Below are positions 36,111 through 49,089 of a stretch of 64,000 bases of DNA, one piece after another. The DNA is from Liolophura sinensis. Its lineage: Eukaryota; Mollusca; Polyplacophora; Chitonida; Chitonidae. The notes below the pieces were generated by a model. That model saw only the letters and a program-made list of their open reading frames with translations, made no database searches and was not told the DNA's origin. Made by a program: the position numbers and the translations under genes. Each line of letters begins with the position of its first letter. Position 1 is the stretch's first letter. Where the stretch lies: NCBI RefSeq assembly GCF_032854445.1, contig NW_027018064.1, forward strand, positions 32,622-96,621. The letters run 5' to 3'.

Positions 36111-37290
36111 CAAATGGTCTGGTTTTTCTACACGTAGATAAAGACATTGAGATTGTCTTGGACTTAGAAGCAAGGCAATTGCTGGGTGAGTTAAATGGGC
36201 TTAGCCCAAATATTTCAGGTCTTCTGGGCTACCGAAGGGCACATAACTTATAGTCAAAAGTTGAATATAGTAATGACCAGTCGCGATTGTACAGAGTACA
36301 GTGTAGCCGATTTCAATTAACAAAAAGACCAGGCAAAAATGCAAAAGTGGAAAAACTGTTCCAGTGCTGCTGGTAAGAGGCTAATCCGACGTATTTTGTG
36401 ACGAGAAATCAAATGGTGCAAACCGCGTTGCTCTCCGACCAATACTTTTGGCTGTAGTGACAATTGAATGATCATTTATGTCATAATCACGTGCCCAGCA
36501 ACGGCTCTTACTCCATGGAAACCTGGAAAATTTGCAATTTGTCAACAGCTGCCGATGCCTGGCTCAATTGCGCATCTTTTGGCACCTTACTTAATTGGGT
36601 CAGTGTTCAGTTGTACTTTTTACAGCAGACTGTATCAAGTACCTTGTGTTTTTTATGTACAAATGGTGTGGTTTTTCTACACGTAGATAAAGACATTGAG
36701 ATTGTCTTGGACTTAGAAGTAAGACAATTGCTGGGTGAGTTAAATGGGCTTAGCCCAAAGATTTGACGTCTTCTGGGCTACCGGAGGGCACATAACTTAT
36801 AGTCAAAAGTTGAATATAGTAATGACCAGTCGCGATTGTACAGAGTACAGTGTAGCCGGTTTCAATTAACAAAAAGACCAGGTAAAAATGCAAAAGTGGA
36901 AAAATTGTTCCACTGCTGCTGGTAAGAGGCTAATCCGACGTATTTTGTGACGAGAAATCGAATGGTGCAAACCGCGTTGCTCTCCGACCAACACTTTTGG
37001 CTGTAGCGACAATTGAATGATCATTTATGTCATAATCACGTGCCCAGCAACGGCTCTTACTCCATGGAAACCATGGATATTTGCAGTTTTTTAACAGCTG
37101 CCGATGCCTGGCCCAATTCCGCATCTTTTGGCATTTTATAAATGTGGGTCAGTGTTCAGTTGTACTTTTTACAGCAGACTGTATCAAGTACCTTGTGTTT
37201 TTTATGTACAAATGGTCTGGTTTTTTCTACACGTAGATAAAGACATTGAGATTGTCTTCGACTTAGAAGTAAGGCAATTGCTGGGTGAGT
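36111..37290 (+). repeat. Transitional full-length monomers
   Basis: This stretch holds the 3' part of the unit at 35912, the unit at 36461 and most of the unit at 37010. It sits between region IV and the 3843-bp repeat. Private changes include ACCTGGAAAATTTGC near 36522, TTACTTAATTGGGTC near 36590 and GGCATTTTATAAATG near 37131. No gene is seen. Confidence 0.8.
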
Positions 37291-40200
37291 TAAATGGGCT
37301 TGGCCCAAAGATTTGACGTCTTCTGGGCTACCGAAGGGCACATAACATATAGTCAAAAGTTAAATATAGTAATGACCAGTCGCGATGGTACATAGTACAG
37401 TGTAGCCGATTTCAATTAACAAAAAGACCAGGCAAAAATGCAAAAGTGGAAAAACTGTTCCAGTGCTGCTGGTAAGAGGCTAATCCGACGTATTTTGTGA
37501 CGAGAAATCGAATGGTGCAAACCGCGTTGCTCTCCGACCAATACTTTTGGCTGTAGTGACAATTGAATGATCATTTATGTCATAATCACGTGCACAGCAA
37601 CGGCTCTTACTCCATGGAAACCAGGGAAATTTGCAATTTTTCAACAGCTGCCGATGCCTGGCTCAATTCCGCATCTTTTGGCACCTTACTGAAGTGGGTA
37701 AGTGTTCAGTTGTACTTTTTACAGCAGACTGTATCAAGTACATTGTTTTTTTCACGTACAAATGGTGTGGTTTTTCTACACGTAGATAAAGACATTGAGA
37801 TTGTCTTGCACTTAGAAGTAAGGCAATTGCTGGGTGAGTTAAATGGGCTTAGCCCAAAGATTTCAGGTCTTCTGGGCTACCGAAGGGCACATAACTTATA
37901 GTCAAAAGTTGAATATAGTAATGACCAGTCGCGATTGTACAGAGTACAGTGTAGCCGATTTCAATTAACAAAAAGACCAGGCAAAAATGCAACAGTGGAA
38001 AAACTGTTCCAGTGTTGCTGGTAAGAGGCTAATTCGACATAGTTTGTGACGACAAATCGAATGGTGCAAACCGCGTTGCTCTCCGACCAATACTTTTGGC
38101 TGTAGTGACAATTGAATGATCATTGATGTCATAATCACGTGCCCAGCAACGGCTCTTACTCCATGGAAACCAGGGAAATTTGCAATTTTTCAACAGCTGC
38201 CGATGCCTGGCTCAATTCCGCATCTTTTGGCACCTTACTGAAGTGGGTCAGTGTTAAGATGTACTTTTTACAGCAGACTGAATCAAGTACCTTGTGTTTT
38301 TCATGTACAAATGGTGTGGTTTTTCTACACGTAGATAAAGACATTGACATTGTCTTCGACTTAGAAGTAAGACAATTGCTGGGTGAGTTAAATGGGCTTG
38401 GCCCAAAGATTTCAGGTCTTCTGGGCTACCGAAGGGCACATAACTTATAGTCAAAAGTTGAATATAGTAATGACCAGTCGCGATTGTACAGAGTACAGTG
38501 TAGGCGGTTTCAATTAACAAAAAGACCAGGCAAAAATGCAAAAGTGGAAAAACTGCTCCAGTGCTGCTGGTAAGAAGCTAATCCGACGTATTTTGTGACG
38601 AGAAATCGAATGGTGCAAACCGCGTTGCTCTCCGACCAATACTTTTGCCTGTAGTGACAATTGAATGATCATTTATGTCATAATCACGTGCCCAGCAACG
38701 GCTCTTACTCCATGGAAACCAGGGAAATTTGCAATTTTTCAACAGCTGCCGATACCTGGCTCAATTCCGCATCTTTTGGCACCTTATTCATGTGGGATTC
38801 CGGTCAGTTGTACTTTTTACAGCAGACTGTATCAAGTACCTTGTGTTTTTCACGTACAAATGGTCTGGTTTTTCTACACGTAGATAAAGACATTGAGATT
38901 GTCTTCGACTTAGAAGTAAGACAATTGCTGGGTGAGTTAAATGGGCTTAGCCCAAAGATTTGACGTCTTCTGGGCTACCGAAGGGCACATAACTTATAGT
39001 CAAAAGTTGAATATAGTAATGACCAGTCGCGATTGTACAGAGTACAGTGTAGCCGATTTCAATTAACAAAAAGACCAGGCAAAAATGCAAAAGTGGAAAA
39101 ACTGTTCCAGTGCTGCTGGTAAGAAGCTAATCCGACGTATTTTGTGACGAGAAATCGAATGGTGCAAACCGCGTTGCTCTCCGACCAATACTTTTGGCTG
39201 TAGCGACAATTGAATGATCATTGAGGTCATAATCACGTGCCCAGCAACGGCTCTTACTCCATGGAAACCATGGATATTTGCAATTTTTCAACAGCTGCCG
39301 ATGCCTGGCCCAATTCCGCATCTTTTGGCACCTTATAAATGTGGGTCAGTGTTTAGTTGTACTTTTTACAGCAGACTGTATCAAGTACCTTGTGTTTTTT
39401 ATGTACAAATGGTCTGGTTTTTCTACACGTAGATAAAGACATTGAGATTGTCTTGGACTTAGAAGTAAGACAATTGCTGGGTGAGTTAAATGGGCTTAGC
39501 CCAAAGATTTCAGGTCTTCTGGGCTACCAAAGGGCACATAACTCATAGTCAAAAGTTGAATATAGTAATGACCAGTCGCGATTGTACAGAGTACAGTGTA
39601 GCCGATTTCAATTAACAAAAAGACCAGGCAAAAATGCAAAAGTGGAAAAACTGCTCCAGTGCTACTAGTAAGAGGCTAATCCGACGTATTTTGTGACGAG
39701 AAATCGAATGGTGCAATCCGCGTTGCTCTCCGACCAATACTTTTGGCTGTAGCGACAATTGAATGATCATTGCTGTCATAATCACGTGCCCAGCAACGGC
39801 TCTTACTCCATGGAAAAAAGGGAAATTTGCAATTTGTCAACAGCTGCCGATGCCTGGCTCAATTCCGAATCTTTTGGCACCTTACTGAAGTGGGTCAGTG
39901 TTCAGTTGTACTTTTTACAGCAGACTGTATCAAGTACCTTGTGTTTTTTATGTACAAATGGTCTGGTTTTTCTACACGTAGATAAAGACATTGAGATTGT
40001 CTTGGACTTAGAAGTAAGACAATTGCTGGGTGAGTTAAATGGGCTTAGCCCAAACATTTGACGTCTTCTGGGCTACCAAAGGGCACATAACTTATAGTCA
40101 AAAGTTGAATATAGTAATGACCAGTCGCGATTGTACAGAGTACAGTGTAGCCGATTTCAATTAACAAAAAGACCAGGTAAAAATGCAAAAGTGGAAAAAT

Positions 40201-41133
40201 TGTTCCAGTGCTGCTGGTAAGAGGCTAATCCGACGTATTTTGTGACGAGAAATCGAATGGTGCAAACCGCGTTGCTCTCCGACCAATACTTTTGCCTGTA
40301 GCGACAATTGAATGATCATTTATGTCATAATCACGTGCCCAGCAACGGCTCTTACTCCATGGAAACCATGGATATTTGCAATTTTTCAACAGCTGCCAAT
40401 GCCTGGCTCAATTCCGCATCTTTTGGCACCTTACTGAAGTGGGTCAGTGTTCAGTTGTACTTTTTACAGCAGACTGTATCAAGTACCTTGTGTTTTTCAC
40501 GTACAAATGGTGTGGTTTTTCTACACGTAGATAAAGACATTGAGATTGTCTTGCACTTAGAAGTAAGGCAATTGCTGGGTGAGTTAAATGGGCTTAGCCC
40601 AAAGATTTCAGGTCTTCTGGGCTACCGAAGGGCACATAACATATAGTCAAAAGTTGAATATAGTAATGACCAGTCGCGATTGTACAGAGTACAGTGTAGC
40701 CGATTTCAATTAACAAAAAGACCAGTCAAAAATACAAAAGTGGAAAACCTGTTCCAGTGTTGCTGGTAAGAGGCTAATCCGACGTATTTTGTGACGAGAA
40801 ATCGAATGGTGCAAACCGCGTTGCTCTCCGACCAATACTTTTGGCTGTAGCGACAATTGAATGATCATTGATGTCATAATCACGTGCGTAGCAACGGCTC
40901 CTACTCCATGGAAACCATGGATATTTGCAGTTTTTTAACAGCTGCCGATGCCTGGCCCACTTCCGCATCTTTTGGCATCTTATAAATGTGGGTCAGTGTT
41001 TAGTTGTACTTTTTACAGCAGACTGTATCAAGTACCTTGTGTTTTTTATGTACAAATGGTCTGGTTTTTCTACACGTAGATAAAGACATTGAGATTGTCT
41101 TCGACTTAGAAGTAAGACAATTGCTGGGTGAGC
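37291..41133 (+). repeat. 7-monomer higher-order repeat of 3843 bp, copy 1
   Basis: The unit spacing is exactly 549 bp throughout (starts 37560, 38109, 38658, 39207, 39756, 40305, 40854), so the HOR is 7 x 549. The left edge is placed where agreement with copy 2 begins, just after GAGT/GAGC at 37290. No short monomers occur. Diagnostic marks include GTGGGTAAGTG, ACATTGTTTTTTTCACG, TTCGACATAG with GACGACAAATC, GTTAAGATG with GACTGAATC, and GGGATTCCGG. Confidence 0.9.
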
Positions 41134-44100
41134 TAAATGGGCTTGGCCCAAAGATTTGACGTCTTCTGGGCTACCGAAGGGCACATAACATATAGTCAAA
41201 AGTTAAATATAGTAATGACCAGTCGCGATGGTACATAGTACAGTGTAGCCGATTTCAATTAACAAAAAGACCAGGCAAAAATGCAAAAGTGGAAAAACTG
41301 TTCCAGTGCTGCTGGTAAGAGGCTAATCCGACGTATTTTGTGACGAGAAATCGAATGGTGCAAACCGCGTTGCTCTCCGACCAATACTTTTGGCTGTAGT
41401 GACAATTGAATGATCATTTATGTCATAATCACGTGCACAGCAACGGCTCTTACTCCATGGAAACCAGGGAAATTTGCAATTTTTCAACAGCTGCCGATGC
41501 CTGGCTCAATTCCGCATCTTTTGGCACCTTACTGAAGTGGGTAAGTGTTCAGTTGTACTTTTTACAGCAGACTGTATCAAGTACATTGTTTTTTTCACGT
41601 ACAAATGGTGTGGTTTTTCTACACGTAGATAAAGACATTGAGATTGTCTTGCACTTAGAAGTAAGGCAATTGCTGGGTGAGTTAAATGGGCTTAGCCCAA
41701 AGATTTCAGGTCTTCTGGGCTACCGAAGGGCACATAACTTATAGTCAAAAGTTGAATATAGTAATGACCAGTCGCGATTGTACAGAGTACAGTGTAGCCG
41801 ATTTCAATTAACAAAAAGACCAGGCAAAAATGCAACAGTGGAAAAACTGTTCCAGTGTTGCTGGTAAGAGGCTAATTCGACATAGTTTGTGACGACAAAT
41901 CGAATGGTGCAAACCGCGTTGCTCTCCGACCAATACTTTTGGCTGTAGTGACAATTGAATGATCATTGATGTCATAATCACGTGCCCAGCAACGGCTCTT
42001 ACTCCATGGAAACCAGGGAAATTTGCAATTTTTCAACAGCTGCCGATGCCTGGCTCAATTCCGCATCTTTTGGCACCTTACTGAAGTGGGTCAGTGTTAA
42101 GATGTACTTTTTACAGCAGACTGAATCAAGTACCTTGTGTTTTTCATGTACAAATGGTGTGGTTTTTCTACACGTAGATAAAGACATTGACATTGTCTTC
42201 GACTTAGAAGTAAGACAATTGCTGGGTGAGTTAAATGGGCTTGGCCCAAAGATTTCAGGTCTTCTGGGCTACCGAAGGGCACATAACTTATAGTCAAAAG
42301 TTGAATATAGTAATGACCAGTCGCGATTGTACAGAGTACAGTGTAGGCGGTTTCAATTAACAAAAAGACCAGGCAAAAATGCAAAAGTGGAAAAACTGCT
42401 CCAGTGCTGCTGGTAAGAAGCTAATCCGACGTATTTTGTGACGAGAAATCGAATGGTGCAAACCGCGTTGCTCTCCGACCAATACTTTTGCCTGTAGTGA
42501 CAATTGAATGATCATTTATGTCATAATCACGTGCCCAGCAACGGCTCTTACTCCATGGAAACCAGGGAAATTTGCAATTTTTCAACAGCTGCCGATACCT
42601 GGCTCAATTCCGCATCTTTTGGCACCTTATTCATGTGGGATTCCGGTCAGTTGTACTTTTTACAGCAGACTGTATCAAGTACCTTGTGTTTTTCACGTAC
42701 AAATGGTCTGGTTTTTCTACACGTAGATAAAGACATTGAGATTGTCTTCGACTTAGAAGTAAGACAATTGCTGGGTGAGTTAAATGGGCTTAGCCCAAAG
42801 ATTTGACGTCTTCTGGGCTACCGAAGGGCACATAACTTATAGTCAAAAGTTGAATATAGTAATGACCAGTCGCGATTGTACAGAGTACAGTGTAGCCGAT
42901 TTCAATTAACAAAAAGACCAGGCAAAAATGCAAAAGTGGAAAAACTGTTCCAGTGCTGCTGGTAAGAAGCTAATCCGACGTATTTTGTGACGAGAAATCG
43001 AATGGTGCAAACCGCGTTGCTCTCCGACCAATACTTTTGGCTGTAGCGACAATTGAATGATCATTGAGGTCATAATCACGTGCCCAGCAACGGCTCTTAC
43101 TCCATGGAAACCATGGATATTTGCAATTTTTCAACAGCTGCCGATGCCTGGCCCAATTCCGCATCTTTTGGCACCTTATAAATGTGGGTCAGTGTTTAGT
43201 TGTACTTTTTACAGCAGACTGTATCAAGTACCTTGTGTTTTTTATGTACAAATGGTGTGGTTTTTCTACACGTAGATAAAGACATTGAGATTGTCTTGGA
43301 CTTAGAAGTAAGACAATTGCTGGGTGAGTTAAATGGGCTTAGCCCAAAGATTTCAGGTCTTCTGGGCTACCAAAGGGCACATAACTCATAGTCAAAAGTT
43401 GAATATAGTAATGACCAGTCGCGATTGTACAGAGTACAGTGTAGCCGATTTCAATTAACAAAAAGACCAGGCAAAAATGCAAAAGTGGAAAAACTGCTCC
43501 AGTGCTACTAGTAAGAGGCTAATCCGACGTATTTTGTGACGAGAAATCGAATGGTGCAATCCGCGTTGCTCTCCGACCAATACTTTTGGCTGTAGCGACA
43601 ATTGAATGATCATTGCTGTCATAATCACGTGCCCAGCAACGGCTCTTACTCCATGGAAAAAAGGGAAATTTGCAATTTGTCAACAGCTGCCGATGCCTGG
43701 CTCAATTCCGAATCTTTTGGCACCTTACTGAAGTGGGTCAGTGTTCAGTTGTACTTTTTACAGCAGACTGTATCAAGTACCTTGTGTTTTTTATGTACAA
43801 ATGGTCTGGTTTTTCTACACGTAGATAAAGACATTGAGATTGTCTTGGACTTAGAAGTAAGACAATTGCTGGGTGAGTTAAATGGGCTTAGCCCAAACAT
43901 TTGACGTCTTCTGGGCTACCAAAGGGCACATAACTTATAGTCAAAAGTTGAATATAGTAATGACCAGTCGCGATTGTACAGAGTACAGTGTAGCCGATTT
44001 CAATTAACAAAAAGACCAGGTAAAAATGCAAAAGTGGAAAAATTGTTCCAGTGCTGCTGGTAAGAGGCTAATCCGACGTATTTTGTGACGAGAAATCGAA

Positions 44101-44976
44101 TGGTGCAAACCGCGTTGCTCTCCGACCAATACTTTTGCCTGTAGCGACAATTGAATGATCATTTATGTCATAATCACGTGCCCAGCAACGGCTCTTACTC
44201 CATGGAAACCATGGATATTTGCAATTTTTCAACAGCTGCCAATGCCTGGCTCAATTCCGCATCTTGTGGCACCTTACTGAAGTGGGTCAGTGTTCAGTTG
44301 TACTTTTTACAGCAGACTGTATCAAGTACCTTGTGTTTTTCACGTACAAATGGTGTGGTTTTTCTACACGTAGATAAAGACATTGAGATTGTCTTGCACT
44401 TAGAAGTAAGGCAATTGCTGGGTGAGTTAAATGGGCTTAGCCCAAAGATTTCAGGTCTTCTGGGCTACCGAAGGGCACATAACATATAGTCAAAAGTTGA
44501 ATATAGTAATGACCAGTCGCGATTGTACAGAGTACAGTGTAGCCGATTTCAATTAACAAAAAGACCAGTCAAAAATACAAAAGTGGAAAACCTGTTCCAG
44601 TGTTGCTGGTAAGAGGCTAATCCGACGTATTTTGTGACGAGAAATCGAATGGTGCAAACCGCGTTGCTCTCCGACCAATACTTTTGGCTGTAGCGACAAT
44701 TGAATGATCATTGATGTCATAATCACGTGCGTAGCAACGGCTCCTACTCCATGGAAACCATGGATATTTGCAGTTTTTTAACAGCTGCCGATGCCTGGCC
44801 CACTTCCGCATCTTTTGGCATCTTATAAATGTGGGTCAGTGTTTAGTTGTACTTTTTACAGCAGACTGTATCAAGTACCTTGTGTTTTTTATGTACAAAT
44901 GGTCTGGTTTTTCTACACGTAGATAAAGACATTGAGATTGTCTTCGACTTAGAAGTAAGACAATTGCTGGGTGAGC
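41134..44976 (+). repeat. 7-monomer higher-order repeat of 3843 bp, copy 2
   Basis: Full monomers begin at 41403, 41952, 42501, 43050, 43599, 44148 and 44697, each exactly 3843 bp after its partner. Reading both copies I found only two base differences: C at 39414 against G at 43257, and T at 40423 against G at 44266. Even the rare private marks are shared, so the duplication is very recent or was homogenised. Confidence 0.92.
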
Positions 44977-46439
44977 TAAATGGGCTTGGCCCAAAGATTT
45001 GACGTCTTCTGGGCTACCGAAGGGCACATAACATATAGTCAAAAGTTAAATATAGTAATGACCAGTCGCGATGGTACATAGTACAGTGTAGCCGATTTCA
45101 ATTAACAAAAAGACCAGGCAAAAATGCAAAAGTGGAAAAACTGTTCCAGTGCTGCTGGTAAGAGGCTAATCCGACGTATTTTGTGACGAGAAATCGAATG
45201 GTGCAAACCGCGTTGCTCTCCGACCAATACTTTTGGCTGTAGTGACAATTGAATGATCATTTATGTCATAATCACGTGCACAGCAACGGCTCTTACTCCA
45301 TGGAAACCAGGGAAATTTGCAATTTTTCAACAGCTGCCGATGCCTGGCTCAATTCCGCATCTTTTGGCACCTTACTGAAGTGGGTAAGTGTTCAGTTGTA
45401 CTTTTTACAGCAGACTGTATCAAGTACATTGTTTTTTTCACGTACAAATGGTGTGGTTTTTCTACACGTAGATAAAGACATTGAGATTGTCTTGCACTTA
45501 GAAGTAAGGCAATTGCTGGGTGAGTTAAATGGGCTTAGCCCAAAGATTTCAGGTCTTCTGGGCTACCGAAGGGCACATAACTTATAGTCAAAAGTTGAAT
45601 ATAGTAATGACCAGTCGCGATTGTACAGAGTACAGTGTAGCCGATTTCAATTAACAAAAAGACCAGGCAAAAATGCAACAGTGGAAAAACTGTTCCAGTG
45701 TTGCTGGTAAGAGGCTAATTCGACATAGTTTGTGACGACAAATCGAATGGTGCAAACCGCGTTGCTCTCCGACCAATACTTTTGGCTGTAGTGACAATTG
45801 AATGATCATTGATGTCATAATCACGTGCCCAGCAACGGCTCTTACTCCATGGAAACCAGGGAAATTTGCAATTTTTCAACAGCTGCCGATGCCTGGCTCA
45901 ATTCCGCATCTTTTGGCACCTTACTGAAGTGGGTCAGTGTTAAGATGTACTTTTTACAGCAGACTGAATCAAGTACCTTGTGTTTTTCATGTACAAATGG
46001 TGTGGTTTTTCTACACGTAGATAAAGACATTGACATTGTCTTCGACTTAGAAGTAAGACAATTGCTGGGTGAGTTAAATGGGCTTGGCCCAAAGATTTCA
46101 GGTCTTCTGGGCTACCGAAGGGCACATAACTTATAGTCAAAAGTTGAATATAGTAATGACCAGTCGCGATTGTACAGAGTACAGTGTAGGCGGTTTCAAT
46201 TAACAAAAAGACCAGGCAAAAATGCAAAAGTGGAAAAACTGCTCCAGTGCTGCTGGTAAGAAGCTAATCCGACGTATTTTGTGACGAGAAATCGAATGGT
46301 GCAAACCGCGTTGCTCTCCGACCAATACTTTTGCCTGTAGTGACAATTGAATGATCATTTATGTCATAATCACGTGCCCAGCAACGGCTCTTACTCCATG
46401 GAAACCAGGGAAATTTGCAATTTTTCAACAGCTGCCGAT
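44977..46439 (+). repeat. 7-monomer higher-order repeat of 3843 bp, partial copy 3
   Basis: Agreement with copy 2 continues for about 1463 bp, through the monomers at 45246 and 45795 and into 46344. It stops at 46440, where this copy reads GATGCCTGACCC and copy 2 reads GATACCTGGCTC. I noticed no difference from copy 2 over this span. Confidence 0.88.
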
Positions 46440-49089
46440 GCCTGACCCAATTCCGCATCTTTTGGCACCTTATAAATGTGGGTCAGTGTTTAGTTGTACT
46501 TTTTACAGCAGACTGTATCAAGTACCTTGTGATTTTTATGTACAAATGGTCTGGTTTTTCTACACGTAGATAAAGACATTGAGATTGTCTTGGACTTAGA
46601 AGTAAGACAATTGCTGGGTGAGTTAAATGGGCTTGGCCCAAAGATTTCAGGTCTTCTGGGCTACCGAAGGGCACATAACTTATAGTCAAAAGTTGAATAT
46701 AGTAATGACCAGTCGCGATTGTACAGAGTACAGTGTAGGCGGTTTCAATTAACAAAAAGACCAGGCAAAAATGCAAAAGTGGAAAAACTTTTCCAGTGCT
46801 GCTGGTAAGAAGCTAATTCGACGTATTTTGTGACGAGAAATCGAATGGTGCAAACCGCGTTGCTCTCCGACCAATACTTTTGGCTGTAGCGACAGTTCAG
46901 TGATCATTGATGTCATAATCACGTGCCCAGCAACGGCTCTTGCTCCATGGAAACAAGGGATATTTGCAATATTTTAACAGCTGCCGATGCCTGGCCTAAT
47001 TCCGCATCTTTTGGCACCATATAAATGTGGGTCAGTGTTCAATTGTACTTTTTACAGCAGACTGTATCAAGTACCTTGTTTTTTTCACGTACAAATGGTG
47101 TGGTTTTTCTACATGTAGATAAAGACATTGAGTTTATCTTCGACTTAGAAGTAAGACATTTGCTGGGTGAGTTAAATGGGCTTGGCCCAAAGATTTGACA
47201 TCTTCTGGGCTACCGAAGGGCACATAACTTATAGTCAAAAGTTGAATATAGTAATGACCAGTCGCGATTGTACAGAGTACAGTGTAGCCGATTTCAATTA
47301 ACAAAAAGACCAGGCAAAAATCCAAAAGTGGGAAAAATGCTCCAATGCTGCTGGTAAGAGGCTAATCCGACGTATTTTGTGACGAGAAATCGAATGGTGC
47401 AAACCGCGTTGCTCTCCGACCAATACTTTTGGCTGTAGCCACAATTGAATCATCATTTATGTCAAAATCACATGCCCAGCAACGGCTCTTACTCCATGGA
47501 AACCAAGGAAAATTCCAATTTTTCAACAGCTGGAGATGCCTGACCCAATTGCGCAATCTTTTGGCACCTTATTGATGTGGGTCAGTGTTCAATTATACTT
47601 TTTACAGCAGACTGTATCAAGTACCTTGTGTTTTTTATATAAAAATGGTGTGGTTTTTCTATATGTAGATAAAGAGATTAAGTTTATCTTCGACTTAGAA
47701 GTAAGACATTTGCTGGGTGAGTTAAATGGGCTTGGCCCAAAGATTTGACATCTTCTGGGCTACTGAAGGGCACATAACTTATAATCAAAATTTGAATATA
47801 GTAATGACCAGTCGCGATTTTACATAGTACATGTAGCCGATTTTCAATTAGCAAAAAGACCAGGCAAAAATGCAAAAGTGGGAAAAATGCTCCAATGCTG
47901 CTGGTAAGAGGCTAATCCGACGTATTTTGTGACGAGAAATCGAATGGTGCAAACCGCGTTGCTCTCCGACCAATACTTTTGGCTGTAGCCACAATTGAAT
48001 GATCATTGATGACAACATCACGTGCCCAGCAACGGCTCTTACTCCATGGAAACCAAGGAAATTTACAATTTTTCAACAACTGGAGATGCCTGGCCCAATT
48101 GCGCATCTTTTGGCACCTTATTGATGTGGGTCAGTGTTCAATTATACTTTTTACAGCAGACTGTATCAAGTACCTTGTGTTTTTTATATAAAAATGGTGT
48201 GGTTTTTCTACATGTAGATAAAGAGATTAAGTTATCTTCGACTTAGAAGTAAGACATTTGCTGGGTGAGTTAAATGGGCTTGGCCCAAAGATTTGACATC
48301 TTCTGGGCTACCGAAGGGCACATAACTTATAATCAAAATTTGAATATAGTAATGGACCAGTCGCGATTTTACATAGTACATTGTAGCCGATTTCAATTAG
48401 CAAAAGGACCAGGGAAAAATCCAAAAGTGGGAAAAATGCTCCAATGCTGCTGGTAAAAGGCTAATCCGACGTATTTTGTGACGAGAAATCGAATGGTGCA
48501 AACCGCGTTGCTCTCCGACCAATACTTTTGGCTGTAGCCACAATTGAATCATCATTTATGTCAAAATCACGTGCCCAGCAACGGCTCTTACTCCATGGAA
48601 ACCAAGGAAATTTACAATTTTTCAACAACTGGAGATACCTGGCCCAATTGCGCATCTTTTGGCACCTTATTGATGTGGGTCAGTGTTCAATTGTACTTTT
48701 TACAGCAGACTCTATCAAGTACCTTGTGTTTTTTATATAAAAATGGTGTGGTTTTTCTACATGTAGATAAAGACATTGAGTTTATCTTCGACTTAGAAGT
48801 AAGACATTTGCTGGGTGAGTTAAATGGGCTTGGCCCAAAGATTTGGACGTCTTCTGGGCTACCGAAGGGCATATAACTTATAATCAAATGTTGAATATAG
48901 TAATGACCAGTCGCGATGGTACATAGTACATGTAGCCGATTTCAATTAGCAAAAGGACCAGGGAAAAATCCAAAAGTGGAAAAAATGCTCCAATGCTGCT
49001 GGTAAAAGTGTAATCCGACGTTTTTTGTGACAAGAAATCGAATGGTGCAAACCACGTTGCTCTCCGACTAATATATTTCGCTGTAGCTA
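46440..49089 (+). repeat. Divergent monomers between two HOR families
   Basis: This block holds the 3' part of the unit at 46344 and units at 46893, 47442, 47992 and 48541. The last three carry many changes that are rare or absent elsewhere: GTAGCCACAATTG, CTGGAGATGCC, ACCAAGGAAA, TTTTATATAAAAATGG, CATGTAGATAAAG, GAGATTAAG, AGTTTATCTTCG, GACATTTGCTGG, TTTGACATC, and CAATTAGCAAAAGGACC in the last two. They are still complete 549-550-bp monomers. I read them as older units that escaped homogenisation, or as the edge of a separately evolving sub-family. Confidence 0.85.

Noticed and set aside
47992-48540. Divergent monomers as inserted unrelated DNA
   Set aside because: They align with the satellite from end to end and keep the 549-550-bp spacing, so they are variant monomers, not insertions.
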